A stretch of DNA of 64,000 nucleotides from Mesorhizobium muleiense (GCF_900099905.1 NZ_FNEE01000008.1:193858-257857); one strand, 5' to 3'; positions 51,714 through 62,032 are shown, counted from the first letter of the stretch. A program made the numbers and translations. The notes: a model not told the origin generated them from the letters alone.

Positions 51714-53735
51714 ATGAAGAAGATCGCCGCCATTGCCGCCCTTTCGGCGTCTACGCTTGGCCTGTCGACCGGCATGTCCTTTGCCGACTACACTCTGAAC
51801 ATCCTGCACATCAACGACTGGCACAGCCGCATCGAAAGCAACAACAAATATGAATCGACCTGCTCGGCCGAAGAGGAGACCAAGGGCGAGTGCACCGGCG
51901 GCGCGGCGCGGCTGATCACGGCGATCGCCCAGCAGCGCAAGAAGCTGGAAGGCCAGAACGTGCTGCTGCTCAGCGCCGGCGATAATTTCCAGGGTTCGCT
52001 GTTCTACACGACCTACAAGGGCAAGACCGAAGGCGAATTCCTCAACCAGATGAAATTCGACGCCATGGCGGTCGGCAATCACGAGTTCGACGATGGCGAG
52101 GCGGCGCTGGCGCCGTTCCTGGATATGATCAAGTTTCCGGTGCTCGGCGCCAATGTGAAGGCCAACGCGCAATCCAAGCTCGGTGACCGCGTGAAACCGT
52201 CTGTTGTGATCGAGGTCGGCGGCCAGAAGATCGGCGTCGTCGGCGCGGTCACCAACGACACGCCGGAGCTCGCTTCGCCAGGCCCTAACGTCACGATCGA
52301 GGACGACGTCAAGTTGATCACGTCAGAGGTCGAGAGATTGAAGGGAGAAGGCGTCAACAAGATCATCGCGGTCACCCATATTGGTTACAAGCGCGAGCGT
52401 GACGTCATCGCCAAGATCCCGGGTGTCGACGTGGTGGTTGGCGGCCACAGCCATTCGCTGCTGTCCAACACCGACCCCAAGGCTGAAGGCCCCTACCCGA
52501 CGATGGTCGACAATCCGGACGGCTACAAGGTGCCGGTCGTCCAGGCGGCGTCCTATTCGAAATATCTCGGCGAGTTCAAGGTCGTGTTCGACGACAACGG
52601 TGTCGTCAAGCAGGCCAGCGGCGACCCGATCTACCTCGACAAATCGATCACGCCAGACTCCGCCGTGCTTGCCCGCATCAAGGAGCTCGGCGCGCCGATC
52701 GAGGCGTTGAAGAACCAGGAGGTCGCCGAGACCACCAAGGCGATCGACGGCAGCCGTGAGAACTGCCGCACCCGCGAGTGCGAGATGGGCAATCTTGTCT
52801 CCGATGCCGTCCTCGACCGCGTCAAGGACCAGGGTGTCGAGATCGTCATCACGAATGGCGGCGGTCTGCGCGCTTCGATCGACCAGGGCACCGTCACCAT
52901 GGGCGAGGTGCTGAACGTGCTGCCGTTCCAGAACACAGTGGCGACCTTCCAGATTTCCGGCAAGGATCTGGTTGCCGGGCTGGAGAACGGTCTCAGCCAG
53001 ATCGAGGACGGCGCCGGCCGCTTCCCGCAGGTTGCCGGTCTGAAGTATTCATTCGACAAATCGGCCGTCGCGAATGCCGGGCGCGTCAAGTCGGTCGAGG
53101 TCATGCAAGGCGGCGGGTGGACGCCGATCAATCCGGACAAGGATTACCTGGTCGCCACCAACAACTATGTGCGCCAGGGTGGCGACGGCTACAAGGTGTT
53201 CGCCGACAAGGCCAAGAACGCCTACGATTACGGTCCGGGCCTCGAACAGGTGGTCGCCGATTATCTCGGCGCGCATCGGCCCTATACGCCGAAGCTCGAG
53301 GGCCGCATCACCGAAATCACGGCCGCCGCCGCGGCGGAACCGGGCCAGCAACCGGCGCAGGATCCGGCCCAGGAATCGGCGAAGCCGGCCGAGGCTCCCG
53401 CTCCGGCCGAGCCCGCAAAACCGGCAGAAACGGCTCCAGCCGCACCGGCGATGCCCGAACCGCCGGCCGGTTCGGACGATATTGCCACGACACCGCCAGC
53501 CGTGCCGACGGAACCCGCCCCGACAGCGCCGGCACCAGCGGAGGCTGCGCCTGCCGAGCCGGCAAAGCCGGCCGAAAGCAGCCATGTGATCGTTGCCGGC
53601 GACACCTATTGGGATTTGGCGGAAAAGGCCTATGGCGATGGCGCCAGGTGGAAAACGATCTCCGACGCCAACCAGGACTACGAGCCGCGCCGGCTTCCCG
53701 TCGGCGCAACCTTGACCATCCCGGCCGCAAACTGA
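51714..53735 (+). CDS. 5'-nucleotidase / metallophosphatase with Pro-Ala linker and LysM domain
   Basis: A 673-residue secreted protein. Signal peptide residues 1-24. The metallophosphatase domain (about 25-310) shows HINDWHSR, GDNFQGS, GNHEFDDG and GGHSHSL metal motifs; the 5'-nucleotidase C-terminal domain (about 330-520) includes NGGGLRASIDQG. Residues about 540-620 are a Pro/Ala/Glu linker. The last ~50 residues (SHVIVAGDTYWDLAEKAYGDGARWKTISDANQ) are a LysM domain for peptidoglycan binding. UshA-type enzymes release nucleosides and phosphate in the periplasm; LysM would hold it to the wall. GGGAGACGAAG precedes the ATG. Confidence 0.9.
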   Translation: MKKIAAIAALSASTLGLSTGMSFADYTLNILHINDWHSRIESNNKYESTCSAEEETKGECTGGAARLITAIAQQRKKLEGQNVLLLSAGDNFQGSLFYTTYKGKTEGEFLNQMKFDAMAVGNHEFDDGEAALAPFLDMIKFPVLGANVKANAQSKLGDRVKPSVVIEVGGQKIGVVGAVTNDTPELASPGPNVTIEDDVKLITSEVERLKGEGVNKIIAVTHIGYKRERDVIAKIPGVDVVVGGHSHSLLSNTDPKAEGPYPTMVDNPDGYKVPVVQAASYSKYLGEFKVVFDDNGVVKQASGDPIYLDKSITPDSAVLARIKELGAPIEALKNQEVAETTKAIDGSRENCRTRECEMGNLVSDAVLDRVKDQGVEIVITNGGGLRASIDQGTVTMGEVLNVLPFQNTVATFQISGKDLVAGLENGLSQIEDGAGRFPQVAGLKYSFDKSAVANAGRVKSVEVMQGGGWTPINPDKDYLVATNNYVRQGGDGYKVFADKAKNAYDYGPGLEQVVADYLGAHRPYTPKLEGRITEITAAAAAEPGQQPAQDPAQESAKPAEAPAPAEPAKPAETAPAAPAMPEPPAGSDDIATTPPAVPTEPAPTAPAPAEAAPAEPAKPAESSHVIVAGDTYWDLAEKAYGDGARWKTISDANQDYEPRRLPVGATLTIPAAN

Positions 53736-53753
53736 ATTCTTCTGTCATTGTTG

Positions 53754-53788
53754 GAAAACCCGTCCGGCAAACCGGGGCGGGTTTTTCT
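53754..53788 (+). terminator. Rho-independent terminator of the 5'-nucleotidase gene
   Basis: AAACCCG and CGGGTTT form a stem with further pairing inside (ccgg/ccgg), followed by TTTT. It lies 20 nt after the stop. Confidence 0.8.
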
Positions 53789-53883
53789 GCTTTCGCCTCC
53801 CAAGCTTAGATAAGGTGCGGCCAGACGCTGCATTGAAAACCGGCGCGGCATCGCTAGTTTCGCGCGGTGTCCGGAGATCCTTT

Positions 53884-54948
53884 ATGACGCCTTCCAACCC
53901 TGCCGATCCCAAGGCCGCGACGGTCCTCGACCCGCTGCCGGAAGGACAGCCGCCGGTCGGGGCGGGCAGGATCGGCGTCATGCTGGTTAATCTCGGCACT
54001 CCCGACGGCACGGAATTCAAGCCGATGTGGCGCTATCTCAGGGAGTTCCTGTCCGATCCGCGCGTCATCGAACTCAACAAGGCGATCTGGTACCCGATCC
54101 TCTACGGGCTGGTTCTCACCACACGGCCGAAGAAGTCGGGCGCCAACTATGCCAGGATCTGGAACCGGCAGCGTGACGAGTCGCCGCTGCGCACCTACAC
54201 CCGCGCTCAGAGCGAAAAGCTGACCGAGGCGCTGCGCGACCTGCCCGGCGTCAGCGTCGACTGGGCAATGCGTTACGGCAATCCTTCAACCGAGAGCGTC
54301 GCCAAAGGGCTGGTCGCGCAGGGCTGCGACCGCATTCTGACTTTTCCGCTTTATCCGCAATATTCCGCGACCACGACCGCCACCGCCAACGACCAGTTGT
54401 TTCGCGCGCTGATGAAGATGCGCCGCGCCCCGGCGATCCGCAGCGTGCCGCCCTACTATGCCGAACCGGTCTATATCGAAGCGCTCGCCGCGTCGATTGA
54501 GCGCCATCTGGCGAGCCTCGATTTCGAGCCGGAAATGGTCATCGCCTCTTATCACGGCATTCCGAAACCCTATTCCGACAAGGGTGACCCCTACCAGGCC
54601 CATTGCCTTGAGACGACCCGGCTGCTGCGGGAAAAGCTCGGCTGGGATGAGAAGAAGCTGATCACCACGTTCCAGTCGCGCTTCGGCGCGCAGGAGTGGC
54701 TGCAGCCTTACACCGACAAGACGGTCGAGAAATTGCCCGGAGAAGGCGTGAGATCGATCGCCATCGTCAATCCGGGCTTCTCTGTCGACTGCATCGAGAC
54801 GCTGGACGAGATCGGCAGGGAGGCGGCCGAAACCTTCCATCATGCCGGCGGCGAAAAGTTCGCGCATATTCCCTGCCTCAACGACAGTGCCGAGGGCATG
54901 GCGGTGATCGAGGCGATGGTGCGACGCGAACTGTCGGGCTGGATCTGA
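53884..54948 (+). CDS. hemH: Ferrochelatase
   Basis: A 354-residue enzyme that inserts Fe2+ into protoporphyrin IX, the last step of haem synthesis. The catalytic His is in ASYHGIPKPYSDKGD, and the conserved Glu in VNPGFSVDCIETLDEI. The N-terminal block VMLVNLGTPDG is typical. The ATG at 53884 with CGGAGATCC ahead was chosen; the upstream frame is not conserved. It appears to be its own transcription unit after the terminator at 53754. Confidence 0.93.
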   Translation: MTPSNPADPKAATVLDPLPEGQPPVGAGRIGVMLVNLGTPDGTEFKPMWRYLREFLSDPRVIELNKAIWYPILYGLVLTTRPKKSGANYARIWNRQRDESPLRTYTRAQSEKLTEALRDLPGVSVDWAMRYGNPSTESVAKGLVAQGCDRILTFPLYPQYSATTTATANDQLFRALMKMRRAPAIRSVPPYYAEPVYIEALAASIERHLASLDFEPEMVIASYHGIPKPYSDKGDPYQAHCLETTRLLREKLGWDEKKLITTFQSRFGAQEWLQPYTDKTVEKLPGEGVRSIAIVNPGFSVDCIETLDEIGREAAETFHHAGGEKFAHIPCLNDSAEGMAVIEAMVRRELSGWI

Positions 54949-55097
54949 AGCGGACATAATCGAGCGCCGCTAACCGGCTTTCTATGCACCGGTTATCCAC
55001 TATCACCTGATTGTAACGTTCCTGAAACACACTTAAGTGTTTGGTGAAGTCGGTCGCGTTGAAACATTTCCGTGGCCGGCATCTGAGGGAGACCCAA

Positions 55098-56048
55098 ATG
55101 GATTTCAGTGGTTTCGATATCGCGCTTCTTGTTCTTGTCGCTCTTGTCGTGCTCGTGCTTTTCAAAGGCATCCGGACAATCCCGCAAGGCTACAATTACA
55201 CCGTCGAACGCTTTGGCCGCTATACCAAGACATTGAGCCCCGGCCTCAACCTCATCGTGCCGTTCGTTGACCGCATCGGCTCCAAATTGAACATGATGGA
55301 GCAGGTGCTCGACGTCCCGACGCAGGAGATCATCACCCGCGACAACGCCACTGTCGCCGTCGACGGCGTCGCCTTCTACCAGGTGCTCAACGCGGCGCAG
55401 GCCGCCTACCAGGTCGCCGGTCTGGAGAACGCCATCCTCAACCTGACGATGACCAACATCCGTACCGTGATGGGGTCGATGGACCTCGACGAGCTTTTGT
55501 CGAACCGCGACGCCATCAACGAACGCCTGCTGCGCGTCGTCGATGAAGCGGCACATCCCTGGGGCATCAAGATCACCCGCGTCGAGATCAAGGACATCAA
55601 TCCACCGGCCAATCTCGTCGAATCGATGGGTCGCCAGATGATGGCCGAGCGCAACAAGCGCGCGCAGATCCTCGACGCCGAAGGCCTCAAGCAGTCGCAG
55701 ATCCTGGAAGCCGAGGGCCGCAAGGAAGCCGCCTTCCGCGACGCCGAGGCGCGCGAACGCTCGGCCGAGGCCGAGGCCCGCGCCACGCAAGTGGTGTCGG
55801 AAGCGATCGCCAAGGGCGACGTGCAGGCGCTCAACTACTTCGTTGCGCTGAAATACACCGAAGCACTGACCAGGATCGGCTCCGCCACAAACAGCAAGGT
55901 CGTGCTGATGCCTATGGAAGCTTCGTCATTGATCGGCACGCTCGGCGGCATCGGCGCGATCGCCAAGGAAGTTTTCGGCGCAGAGGGCACTGCCGGCACC
56001 ACGCGGCAGGCTGCACGCCCGCCCGTGGTTCGTCCCAGCGAGACCTGA
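55098..56048 (+). CDS. SPFH/stomatin-like membrane protein (QmcA type)
   Basis: A 316-residue protein with one N-terminal membrane helix (residues 6-24), an SPFH domain (about 28-200, [34 protein letters not shown]) and a coiled, Glu/Ala-rich C-terminal part. These proteins form large cage-like oligomers in the membrane and affect proteases and membrane order. GAGGGAGA precedes the ATG. The NfeD gene follows 4 nt after the stop, the standard partner pair. Confidence 0.92.
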   Translation: MDFSGFDIALLVLVALVVLVLFKGIRTIPQGYNYTVERFGRYTKTLSPGLNLIVPFVDRIGSKLNMMEQVLDVPTQEIITRDNATVAVDGVAFYQVLNAAQAAYQVAGLENAILNLTMTNIRTVMGSMDLDELLSNRDAINERLLRVVDEAAHPWGIKITRVEIKDINPPANLVESMGRQMMAERNKRAQILDAEGLKQSQILEAEGRKEAAFRDAEARERSAEAEARATQVVSEAIAKGDVQALNYFVALKYTEALTRIGSATNSKVVLMPMEASSLIGTLGGIGAIAKEVFGAEGTAGTTRQAARPPVVRPSET

Positions 56049-56052
56049 GGCC

Positions 56053-56523
56053 ATGTTCGAACGCATCATTTCCGAACTCGGCCCCTGGGTTTGGATGGTT
56101 CTCGGCTTCGTCCTCCTAGTGATGGAGGTCATCGCACCGGGCATATTCATGCTGTGGATCGGCATCGCCGCGCTGCTGATCGGCGTGGTGTCCCTGCTCA
56201 TCTGGGACGCGGACTTCTGGACCTGGCAGATCCAGGTTCTTGCCTTCCTGGCGATGTCGCTGGTTTCAACCTATGTCGGCAAGAGACTGGTGGGTGGGCA
56301 CGATGATGGCACCGATCAGCCACTGCTCAACCGCCGCGGCGCACAGATGATCGGCAGGATGGCCACCCTGGACGAGCCGATCAGGGACGGCCGCGGCCGG
56401 ATAAAGCTGGGCGATACGCTATGGCGCATCTCCGGCCCCGACCTGCCGGCCGGCACGCAGGTGCGCGTGACGGGCGCGGCCGACACCGATCTGGAACTGA
56501 CGGTCGAGGCGGTCCTGGACTGA
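56053..56523 (+). CDS. NfeD-family membrane protein
   Basis: A 156-residue NfeD1b-type protein with three or so membrane segments (residues 11-72) and a C-terminal OB-fold domain (about 95-153, RRGAQMIGRMATLDEPIRDGRGRIKLGDTLWRISGPDLPAGTQVRVTG). It pairs with the SPFH protein encoded just upstream and is presumed to bind it in the membrane. Confidence 0.9.
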   Translation: MFERIISELGPWVWMVLGFVLLVMEVIAPGIFMLWIGIAALLIGVVSLLIWDADFWTWQIQVLAFLAMSLVSTYVGKRLVGGHDDGTDQPLLNRRGAQMIGRMATLDEPIRDGRGRIKLGDTLWRISGPDLPAGTQVRVTGAADTDLELTVEAVLD

Positions 56524-56571
56524 TCCGACCATCTCGGCGGGCGACTTTTCAAACAGGCCTGATGTCTGTCA

Positions 56572-56587
56572 GAGACTGTTTCGAAAT
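56572..56587. repeat. 16-nt dispersed motif, copy 2
   Basis: Identical to 1190-1205. It lies between the convergent nfeD and kpsF genes. Confidence 0.5.
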
Positions 56588-56601
56588 TCGCTCTGGCGAG
56601 A

Positions 56602-57603
56602 TCAGGCCGCGCCGATGCGCAGCAGATCGTGCAGATGGACAAGTCCGACCGGCCGTCTGCCTTCGACAACCATCAGGCTGGAGATGGTCGAACTGTTGAT
56701 CGTCTGCAGCGCGGTCGCCACCAGCGTATCCGGTCCGGCCGTCTTCGGCTCCTTGGTCATGACCTGATCGACGCTCATCGCCAGAAGATTGCTGCCGATG
56801 TGGCGCCTGATGTCGCCGTCGGTGATGATGCCGATCAGCGCACCATCCGCAGCGGTTATCGCCACGCAGCCAAACCCCTTGCGCGACAATTCGAGGATCG
56901 CTTCGCGCATTCCAGTGCCGGAAGGCACCAGCGGCAGCCTGTCGCCGACATGCATGATTTCGCGGATCTGCGTCAGATTGGCGCCAAGCTGCCCACCGGG
57001 ATGGAAAGTGCGGAAATGATCCGGCGTGAAGCCGCGCGCTTCGAGCAGGGCGATGGCCAGGGCATCGCCGATCACCAGTTGCAGCAGCGTCGATGTCGTC
57101 GGCGCCAGGCCGTGCGGGCAGGCTTCCGGCGCACGCGGCAGCAAAAGCACCACATCGGCCGCCCGCGCCAGCGCCGATCGCTCTCCGGCGGTGACTGCGA
57201 TCAGCGGAATCGAGAAGCGCCTGGAATAGGCGATGATGCCCTTGAGCTCGCGGCTCTCGCCCGACCACGATATGGCGATGATGGCGTCGTCCCTGGCGAT
57301 CATGCCGAGGTCGCCATGATTGGCTTCGGCAGAATGGACGAAGAAAGCCGGCGTGCCGGTCGAGGCGAGCGTCGCCGCGATCTTTGAGCCGATATGGCCG
57401 CTCTTGCCGACGCCGCTGACGATGACGCGGCCGGCGATATGCGACACCATATCGACGGCGCGCGCGAACGGTTCGGTCAACCCGTTCTCGAGCGCGGCCG
57501 CCAGCGCCGCGACACCGGCCTGCTCGGTCGCTACCGTTCTAAGCGCCGAGGCGATCGAAGCCTGCCCATCGAGCCGCTTCTTGTCTGGGGATCCCGCATG
57601 CAT
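56602..57603 (-). CDS. KpsF/GutQ-family sugar-phosphate isomerase (arabinose-5-phosphate isomerase)
   Basis: A 333-residue protein with an SIS domain (about residues 40-180, IVSGVGKSGHIGSKIAATLASTGTPAFFVHSAEANHGDLGM) and two CBS domains (about 205-330). It interconverts ribulose-5-phosphate and arabinose-5-phosphate, the precursor of Kdo for lipopolysaccharide or capsule. The metal/catalytic residues of KdsD lie in the SEANHGD segment. The neighbours, an outer-membrane barrel and galU, also fit envelope polysaccharide work. Confidence 0.9.
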   Translation of the reverse strand: MHAGSPDKKRLDGQASIASALRTVATEQAGVAALAAALENGLTEPFARAVDMVSHIAGRVIVSGVGKSGHIGSKIAATLASTGTPAFFVHSAEANHGDLGMIARDDAIIAISWSGESRELKGIIAYSRRFSIPLIAVTAGERSALARAADVVLLLPRAPEACPHGLAPTTSTLLQLVIGDALAIALLEARGFTPDHFRTFHPGGQLGANLTQIREIMHVGDRLPLVPSGTGMREAILELSRKGFGCVAITAADGALIGIITDGDIRRHIGSNLLAMSVDQVMTKEPKTAGPDTLVATALQTINSSTISSLMVVEGRRPVGLVHLHDLLRIGAA

Positions 57604-57764
57604 GGCTGATGCGATTAGCGCTTTGCTGCGCGCCTGTCCAACGGAATTGCCATCCGGTAGCTATCCAGTGGGCTTTGGTCGACCGTCGCTCAACCCTCCG
57701 TTAACCATCCCCGTTTACGGTTCGGTAAGTATGGCGCGCGTGCGCCGCGCAAGCAGTGGTAGCG

Positions 57765-59495
57765 ATGTCCGGGGTCCCGCCTGAAAAGAAAAGAAGACGA
57801 AACGGCAAGGCGGTCTGCGCCTTGCTGCTGGCGACCAGCGTCTTCGCCTTGCTGCGGCCTGCGCAGCCCTATGCCCAGGTAACCGAGCTGCGCGGCGAGG
57901 TTTCGGAATCGGCGATTCTGGACGACCAGCAGCGCAAAACCAGGCAATTGAGCATTGCCCAGGATCAGACGGCGCAGGCCGGTGCAACCACGCAGAGCAC
58001 TGCGCCGACGCCCACCTATCAGCCGGCCAGCCCGGGCGCCGTGCAGGACGACGACGCGGCACCCGCGACCGGCAGCATTTTTGATCCGCCGGAAGCAACC
58101 GACGATCCGTTTGCGGACGCCCCCGTTCCCGTCCCGCCGCGCCGGCCATCGAGCGCAACCCAGGGCGCAGCCGATCAGGACGAAGCCGCCGAGACACAAG
58201 CCGCCACCGCGACGACGGCCCCGACGGATGACGAGGACACCGCCGAGACGGACCCAATCAATTCCCGTGCCGTGACCATCGATTCCGCCGACAGGCAGCA
58301 ACTCGATCCGGGCGCCGAGCGCGCCGAAGCCATCGAAGGCCGGGACAGGAGGGCCGAGGACGACCCGTTCGCCGCCACCGGCATCAAACTCGGCTCCTTC
58401 GTGATCAGGCCGACGCTCGAGCAAGGCCTGAAGGCCTCATCGAATGCCGATTCAAGCAGCGAAGGCAAGCCGGCCCTGCTGTCGGAAACGACGCTGCGCT
58501 TCAACGCCATCTCCGACTGGCGGGAGAATTCGGCTACCGTCGACGGCTACGGCACCTTTCTCAAGACCCTATCGGGCGACGAGGTTGAGGAGGCGCGCGG
58601 CCGTGTCGAAGGCACGCTCAATGTCGACTTCGACAACGATCTGCGCGCCATCGCCAAGCTCGGTTACGAGGCGGCACCGGAATCGGCTTCCTCGCCGGTC
58701 GTCATCGAAGGCACCGCCGAGCAGCCGGTGCGCCAGACCATTGATGGCAGCCTGGCGGTCGAGAAGGATGCCGGCAAGATGCGCTTCGCCCTGACCGGCG
58801 CAGTCGAACACGACATCTACGGCGACGCCAGGCTTTCGACGGGCGGAACGCTGTCGCAGAAAGACCGCGATTCGACGCTCTATACCGCCACCTTGCGCAC
58901 CGGCTATGAGATTTCGCCCGCCATAACCCCTTTCACCGAGGTCGAAATCGGCCGCCGGGTCTATGATTTGCGCGTCGACAGCAATGGTTTCGAACGATCC
59001 TCGACGCGGCTTGGGGTTCGGGCCGGCACCGAGCTCGACCTCGGCGAGAAGCTTGCCGGCGAGTTCTCGGCCGGCTGGCTGCGCGAGGCGATCGACGACG
59101 ACCGCCTGCCGGCAATTTCGGGCGCCACGGTGAACGCCGACCTCAGATGGTCGCCGCAACGCGGCACCACGATCGGCCTCACCGGACAGACGATCGTCGA
59201 GGGCACGACAACCGCCAACGAAAGTGGCACCATCCTTTACTCCGGCCGCCTCACCGGCGAGCGGGAAATCCGTGCCAACCTGATCGGCAACGCAGCTCTC
59301 GGCATAGACTGGCGCGACTACATCGGGTCGGACGGCCATGATCTGACGCTGAGCGCCGAGGCATCACTGACATGGTGGCTGAACCGATATGCCGGACTGA
59401 CCACCCGCGCCAGAACTGAAAAACAGACCAGCAACATCGAGGGCCGCGACTACACCGCCCACAGCATCTTTGTCGGGGTGACGCTGCAGCCATAA
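57765..59495 (+). CDS. Outer-membrane beta-barrel protein with disordered N-terminal region
   Basis: About 576 residues. After a signal-like segment (residues ~14-38, GKAVCALLLATSVFALLRPAQPYAQ) there are ~170 residues of acidic, Pro/Ala/Thr-rich sequence. From about residue 200 (GSFVIRPTLEQGLKASSNADSSSEG) the protein is made of alternating short strands ending in VGVTLQP with a near-terminal aromatic, typical of the BBP2 outer-membrane barrels near polysaccharide genes. The start is the ATG at 57765; a GTG at 57756 is possible. A role in polysaccharide export or the envelope is inferred from the fold and neighbours only. Confidence 0.82.
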   Translation: MSGVPPEKKRRRNGKAVCALLLATSVFALLRPAQPYAQVTELRGEVSESAILDDQQRKTRQLSIAQDQTAQAGATTQSTAPTPTYQPASPGAVQDDDAAPATGSIFDPPEATDDPFADAPVPVPPRRPSSATQGAADQDEAAETQAATATTAPTDDEDTAETDPINSRAVTIDSADRQQLDPGAERAEAIEGRDRRAEDDPFAATGIKLGSFVIRPTLEQGLKASSNADSSSEGKPALLSETTLRFNAISDWRENSATVDGYGTFLKTLSGDEVEEARGRVEGTLNVDFDNDLRAIAKLGYEAAPESASSPVVIEGTAEQPVRQTIDGSLAVEKDAGKMRFALTGAVEHDIYGDARLSTGGTLSQKDRDSTLYTATLRTGYEISPAITPFTEVEIGRRVYDLRVDSNGFERSSTRLGVRAGTELDLGEKLAGEFSAGWLREAIDDDRLPAISGATVNADLRWSPQRGTTIGLTGQTIVEGTTTANESGTILYSGRLTGEREIRANLIGNAALGIDWRDYIGSDGHDLTLSAEASLTWWLNRYAGLTTRARTEKQTSNIEGRDYTAHSIFVGVTLQP

Positions 59496-59510
59496 ACCAG
59501 CCGCCGCGCA

Positions 59511-59541
59511 CCCTCGGTTCAGGCCCGAGGGCTTGCTTTTG
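59511..59541 (+). terminator. Hairpin after the beta-barrel gene
   Basis: CCCTCGG (59511-59517) pairs with CCGAGGG (59525-59531), followed by cttgctttt. It separates the barrel gene from the convergent galU. Confidence 0.75.
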
Positions 59542-59563
59542 CGCGCATGCATTAGCCCGGGGG

Positions 59564-60469
59564 TTAGAACGCCGCGCCCCGCTGCTCTGACGGTTTCATC
59601 TCGTCGAGAAGCTTGCTGATAACGCCCGCCATGCGTCCGTTCATGTCGCTGCGCCACAGTGCGAAGGCGACGTTGGCCTCGACAAAGCCTTCCGGCGATC
59701 CGCAATCGAAGGTGCGCCCTCGGTAGTGGCAGCCATAGAAGGGCTGCTGCTTCTCCAGCTTCAGCATCGCATCGGTGAGTTGTATCTCGTTGCCGGCGCC
59801 CTTCTCCTGGCCTTCGAGTATCCCAAATATCTCCGGCTGCAGGATGTAGCGCCCGTTGATGTATAGGTTGGAGGGTGCCGTGCCGGTCTTCGGCTTCTCC
59901 ACCATGCCGGTAATGCGGAAACCGTGATGCGTATCCTCGCCGCGGCCGACGATACCGTATTTATGCGCCTCGGCGGGGTCGCATTCCTGAACCGCGACGA
60001 TGTTGTTGCCGGTCTCGGCATAAAGCTCGACCATCTCCTTCATGCAGCTTTTTTCGGACTGCATGATCATATCGGGCAAAAGCAGCGCGAAGGGCTCGTC
60101 GCCGACCAGCTCGCGGGCACACCAGACGGCATGGCCAAGGCCAAGCGGCACCTGCTGACGGGTGAAGCTGGTCTGCCCTGGCGAAGGTTGCAGCCGCTGC
60201 AGGCGGGCGAGCTCGTCGTCCTTGCCGCGTTGGGCGAGCGTGTCATAGAGTTCAAACTGAACGTCGAAATGGTCCTCGATGACCGCCTTGTTGCGTCCGG
60301 TCACGAAGATGAAATGCTCGATGCCGGCTTCGCGTGCCTCGTCGACCACATACTGGATGACTGGCCTGTCGACGACGGTCAGCATTTCCTTGGGTATGGC
60401 CTTGGTGGCCGGGAGAAAACGCGTGCCGAGGCCAGCGACCGGGAAAACTGCCTTGCGAACTCTCTTCAT
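59564..60469 (-). CDS. galU: UTP-glucose-1-phosphate uridylyltransferase
   Basis: A 301-residue nucleotidyltransferase making UDP-glucose for exopolysaccharide, lipopolysaccharide and cyclic glucans. The signature [17 protein letters not shown] (residues 13-29) binds UTP, with Lys in VEKPK and the D in LLPDMI for metal. The C-terminal part is typical for rhizobial GalU/ExoN. It is convergent with the barrel gene and divergent from the transglycosylase gene. Confidence 0.94.
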   Translation of the reverse strand: MKRVRKAVFPVAGLGTRFLPATKAIPKEMLTVVDRPVIQYVVDEAREAGIEHFIFVTGRNKAVIEDHFDVQFELYDTLAQRGKDDELARLQRLQPSPGQTSFTRQQVPLGLGHAVWCARELVGDEPFALLLPDMIMQSEKSCMKEMVELYAETGNNIVAVQECDPAEAHKYGIVGRGEDTHHGFRITGMVEKPKTGTAPSNLYINGRYILQPEIFGILEGQEKGAGNEIQLTDAMLKLEKQQPFYGCHYRGRTFDCGSPEGFVEANVAFALWRSDMNGRMAGVISKLLDEMKPSEQRGAAF

Positions 60470-60681
60470 GCTGTCAAATATCCGCTTCTAAGGCTGTTCG
60501 GCAATCCCGCTTCAAGACATTTTCGTGCCGGAATCTGGGATTATGGAACGGCTGGTCAGAAAAAATCTGTAGTCCGTAAAGCACCAACCCGCCTTTTCGT
60601 TCCCAACGGCACCTATGGTAAACTAAATGCTAACCGGGTTCGGCGATGAATGATCTTCCTGTGATGAAGAAGGAGGAAAAG

Positions 60682-61905
60682 ATGTCCGTTCGCGACGCCG
60701 CAAAGCGCTTCACCAGCATCGTTGCGGCCGCCAGTCTGTCGCTTGCCTTGCTGATGCCCACCGGATCGGCTTTTGCCGACGCCGGTTTCCGGCAATGGGT
60801 GGCGAGCTTCCGCGCCACCGCGGTGCGGAGCGGCGTTTCCGGCGCCGTTTACGACCGCGCATTCGAGGGCATCAGCGATGCCGACCCGGTCGTGCTGGAA
60901 AAAGCGCGTTATCAACCCGAATTCACCGCGCCCGCCTGGGACTATTTCGACAACCGCGTCCATGACCAGTCGGTCGCTGTTGGCAAGCAGATGGCCAGGA
61001 AGTGGAAGCCGTGGCTGGACAGGATCGAGGCAAGATACGGCGTCGACCGTCACATCCTGCTGGCGATCTGGTCGATGGAATCGAACTACGGCGAAATCCT
61101 CAAGCGCGACGATGTCATGCGCAATGTCGTGCGTTCGCTAGCCACGCTTGGCTATGCCGATTCGAGACGATCGAAATTCGCCCGCACGCAGTTGATCGCG
61201 GCGCTGAAGATCCTGCAAAGGGGCGACATCGATAAAAGCCACCTCAGTGGCTCATGGGCCGGCGCCATGGGCCATACCCAGTTCATTCCCACCAGCTACC
61301 AGGCCTATGCGGTCGACATGGACGGCGACGGCAAGCGTGACATCTGGAATTCGATTCCCGATGCATTGGCAACGGCCGCCAATCTGCTCAGGAAGAACGG
61401 CTGGCAGGCCGGCAAGACCTGGGGCTATGAAGTCAGCCTTCCCGACGGAAAGAAGTTCCCGGCCGGATCGAAGTCGTTGTCGCAATGGCAAGCGCTCGGT
61501 GTCACGCGTGCCAACGGCAAGCCGTTCAAGAGTGGGGAGAAGGCCACGCTGAAGGTGCCAGGCGGCCGCGGCGGCCCGGCTTTCCTGATGGTCAAGAATT
61601 TTTCGGTCATCAAGCGTTACAACAATGCCGACAAATATGCGGTTGCCGTTGGCCTTCTTGCCGACGAAATCGCCGGTTATGGTGGGCTTGTGCAGGACTG
61701 GAAGCGGCCTTTCACGAAGCTCTCCTTCGAGGAGAGGCAGGAGCTTCAGCAACGGCTTTCCCAGTACGGCTACTATGACGGCAAGTTCGACGGCAAGATC
61801 GGCGAGGGATCGAAAGCCGCTATCATGGCCTTCCAGGCGAAGGCTGGCTTGACCCAGGACGGACATCCGAGCATGGAAGTGCTCAAATGGCTCAGGCAGA
61901 ACTAG
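60682..61905 (+). CDS. Lytic murein transglycosylase (MltB-like) with peptidoglycan-binding domain
   Basis: A 407-residue secreted enzyme. The start at 60682 has a perfect AAGGAGG ribosome site; the ATG at 60646 lies before that site and is less likely. Signal peptide residues 1-32. The SLT_2 domain carries the catalytic Glu133 in IWSMESNYGE and the block SWAGAMGHTQFIPTSYQAYAVD; the last 60 residues are a PG_binding_1 domain (LSQYGYYDGKFDGKIGEGSKAAIMAFQAKAGL). It cleaves glycan strands of peptidoglycan with 1,6-anhydro ends. Confidence 0.92.
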   Translation: MSVRDAAKRFTSIVAAASLSLALLMPTGSAFADAGFRQWVASFRATAVRSGVSGAVYDRAFEGISDADPVVLEKARYQPEFTAPAWDYFDNRVHDQSVAVGKQMARKWKPWLDRIEARYGVDRHILLAIWSMESNYGEILKRDDVMRNVVRSLATLGYADSRRSKFARTQLIAALKILQRGDIDKSHLSGSWAGAMGHTQFIPTSYQAYAVDMDGDGKRDIWNSIPDALATAANLLRKNGWQAGKTWGYEVSLPDGKKFPAGSKSLSQWQALGVTRANGKPFKSGEKATLKVPGGRGGPAFLMVKNFSVIKRYNNADKYAVAVGLLADEIAGYGGLVQDWKRPFTKLSFEERQELQQRLSQYGYYDGKFDGKIGEGSKAAIMAFQAKAGLTQDGHPSMEVLKWLRQN

Positions 61906-61925
61906 CTTCGCATAGGGCAGACCTG

Positions 61926-61966
61926 GAGCATCGGACCCAAACCGGTTTTGAGGAAATCCGATGCTC
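61926..61966. repeat. Palindromic rhizobial repeat (GAGCATCGGA type)
   Basis: GAGCATCGGA (61926-61935) and TCCGATGCTC (61957-61966) are perfect 10-bp inverted arms around caaaccggttttg. It lies 20 nt after the transglycosylase stop and could double as a terminator. Confidence 0.7.
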
Positions 61967-62032
61967 AACTTAAGGTAGAGCGGCGGCACGGTTGTATCAG
62001 AGTCCGGCGCTCTTTAGGGATGGAGACGGTAA

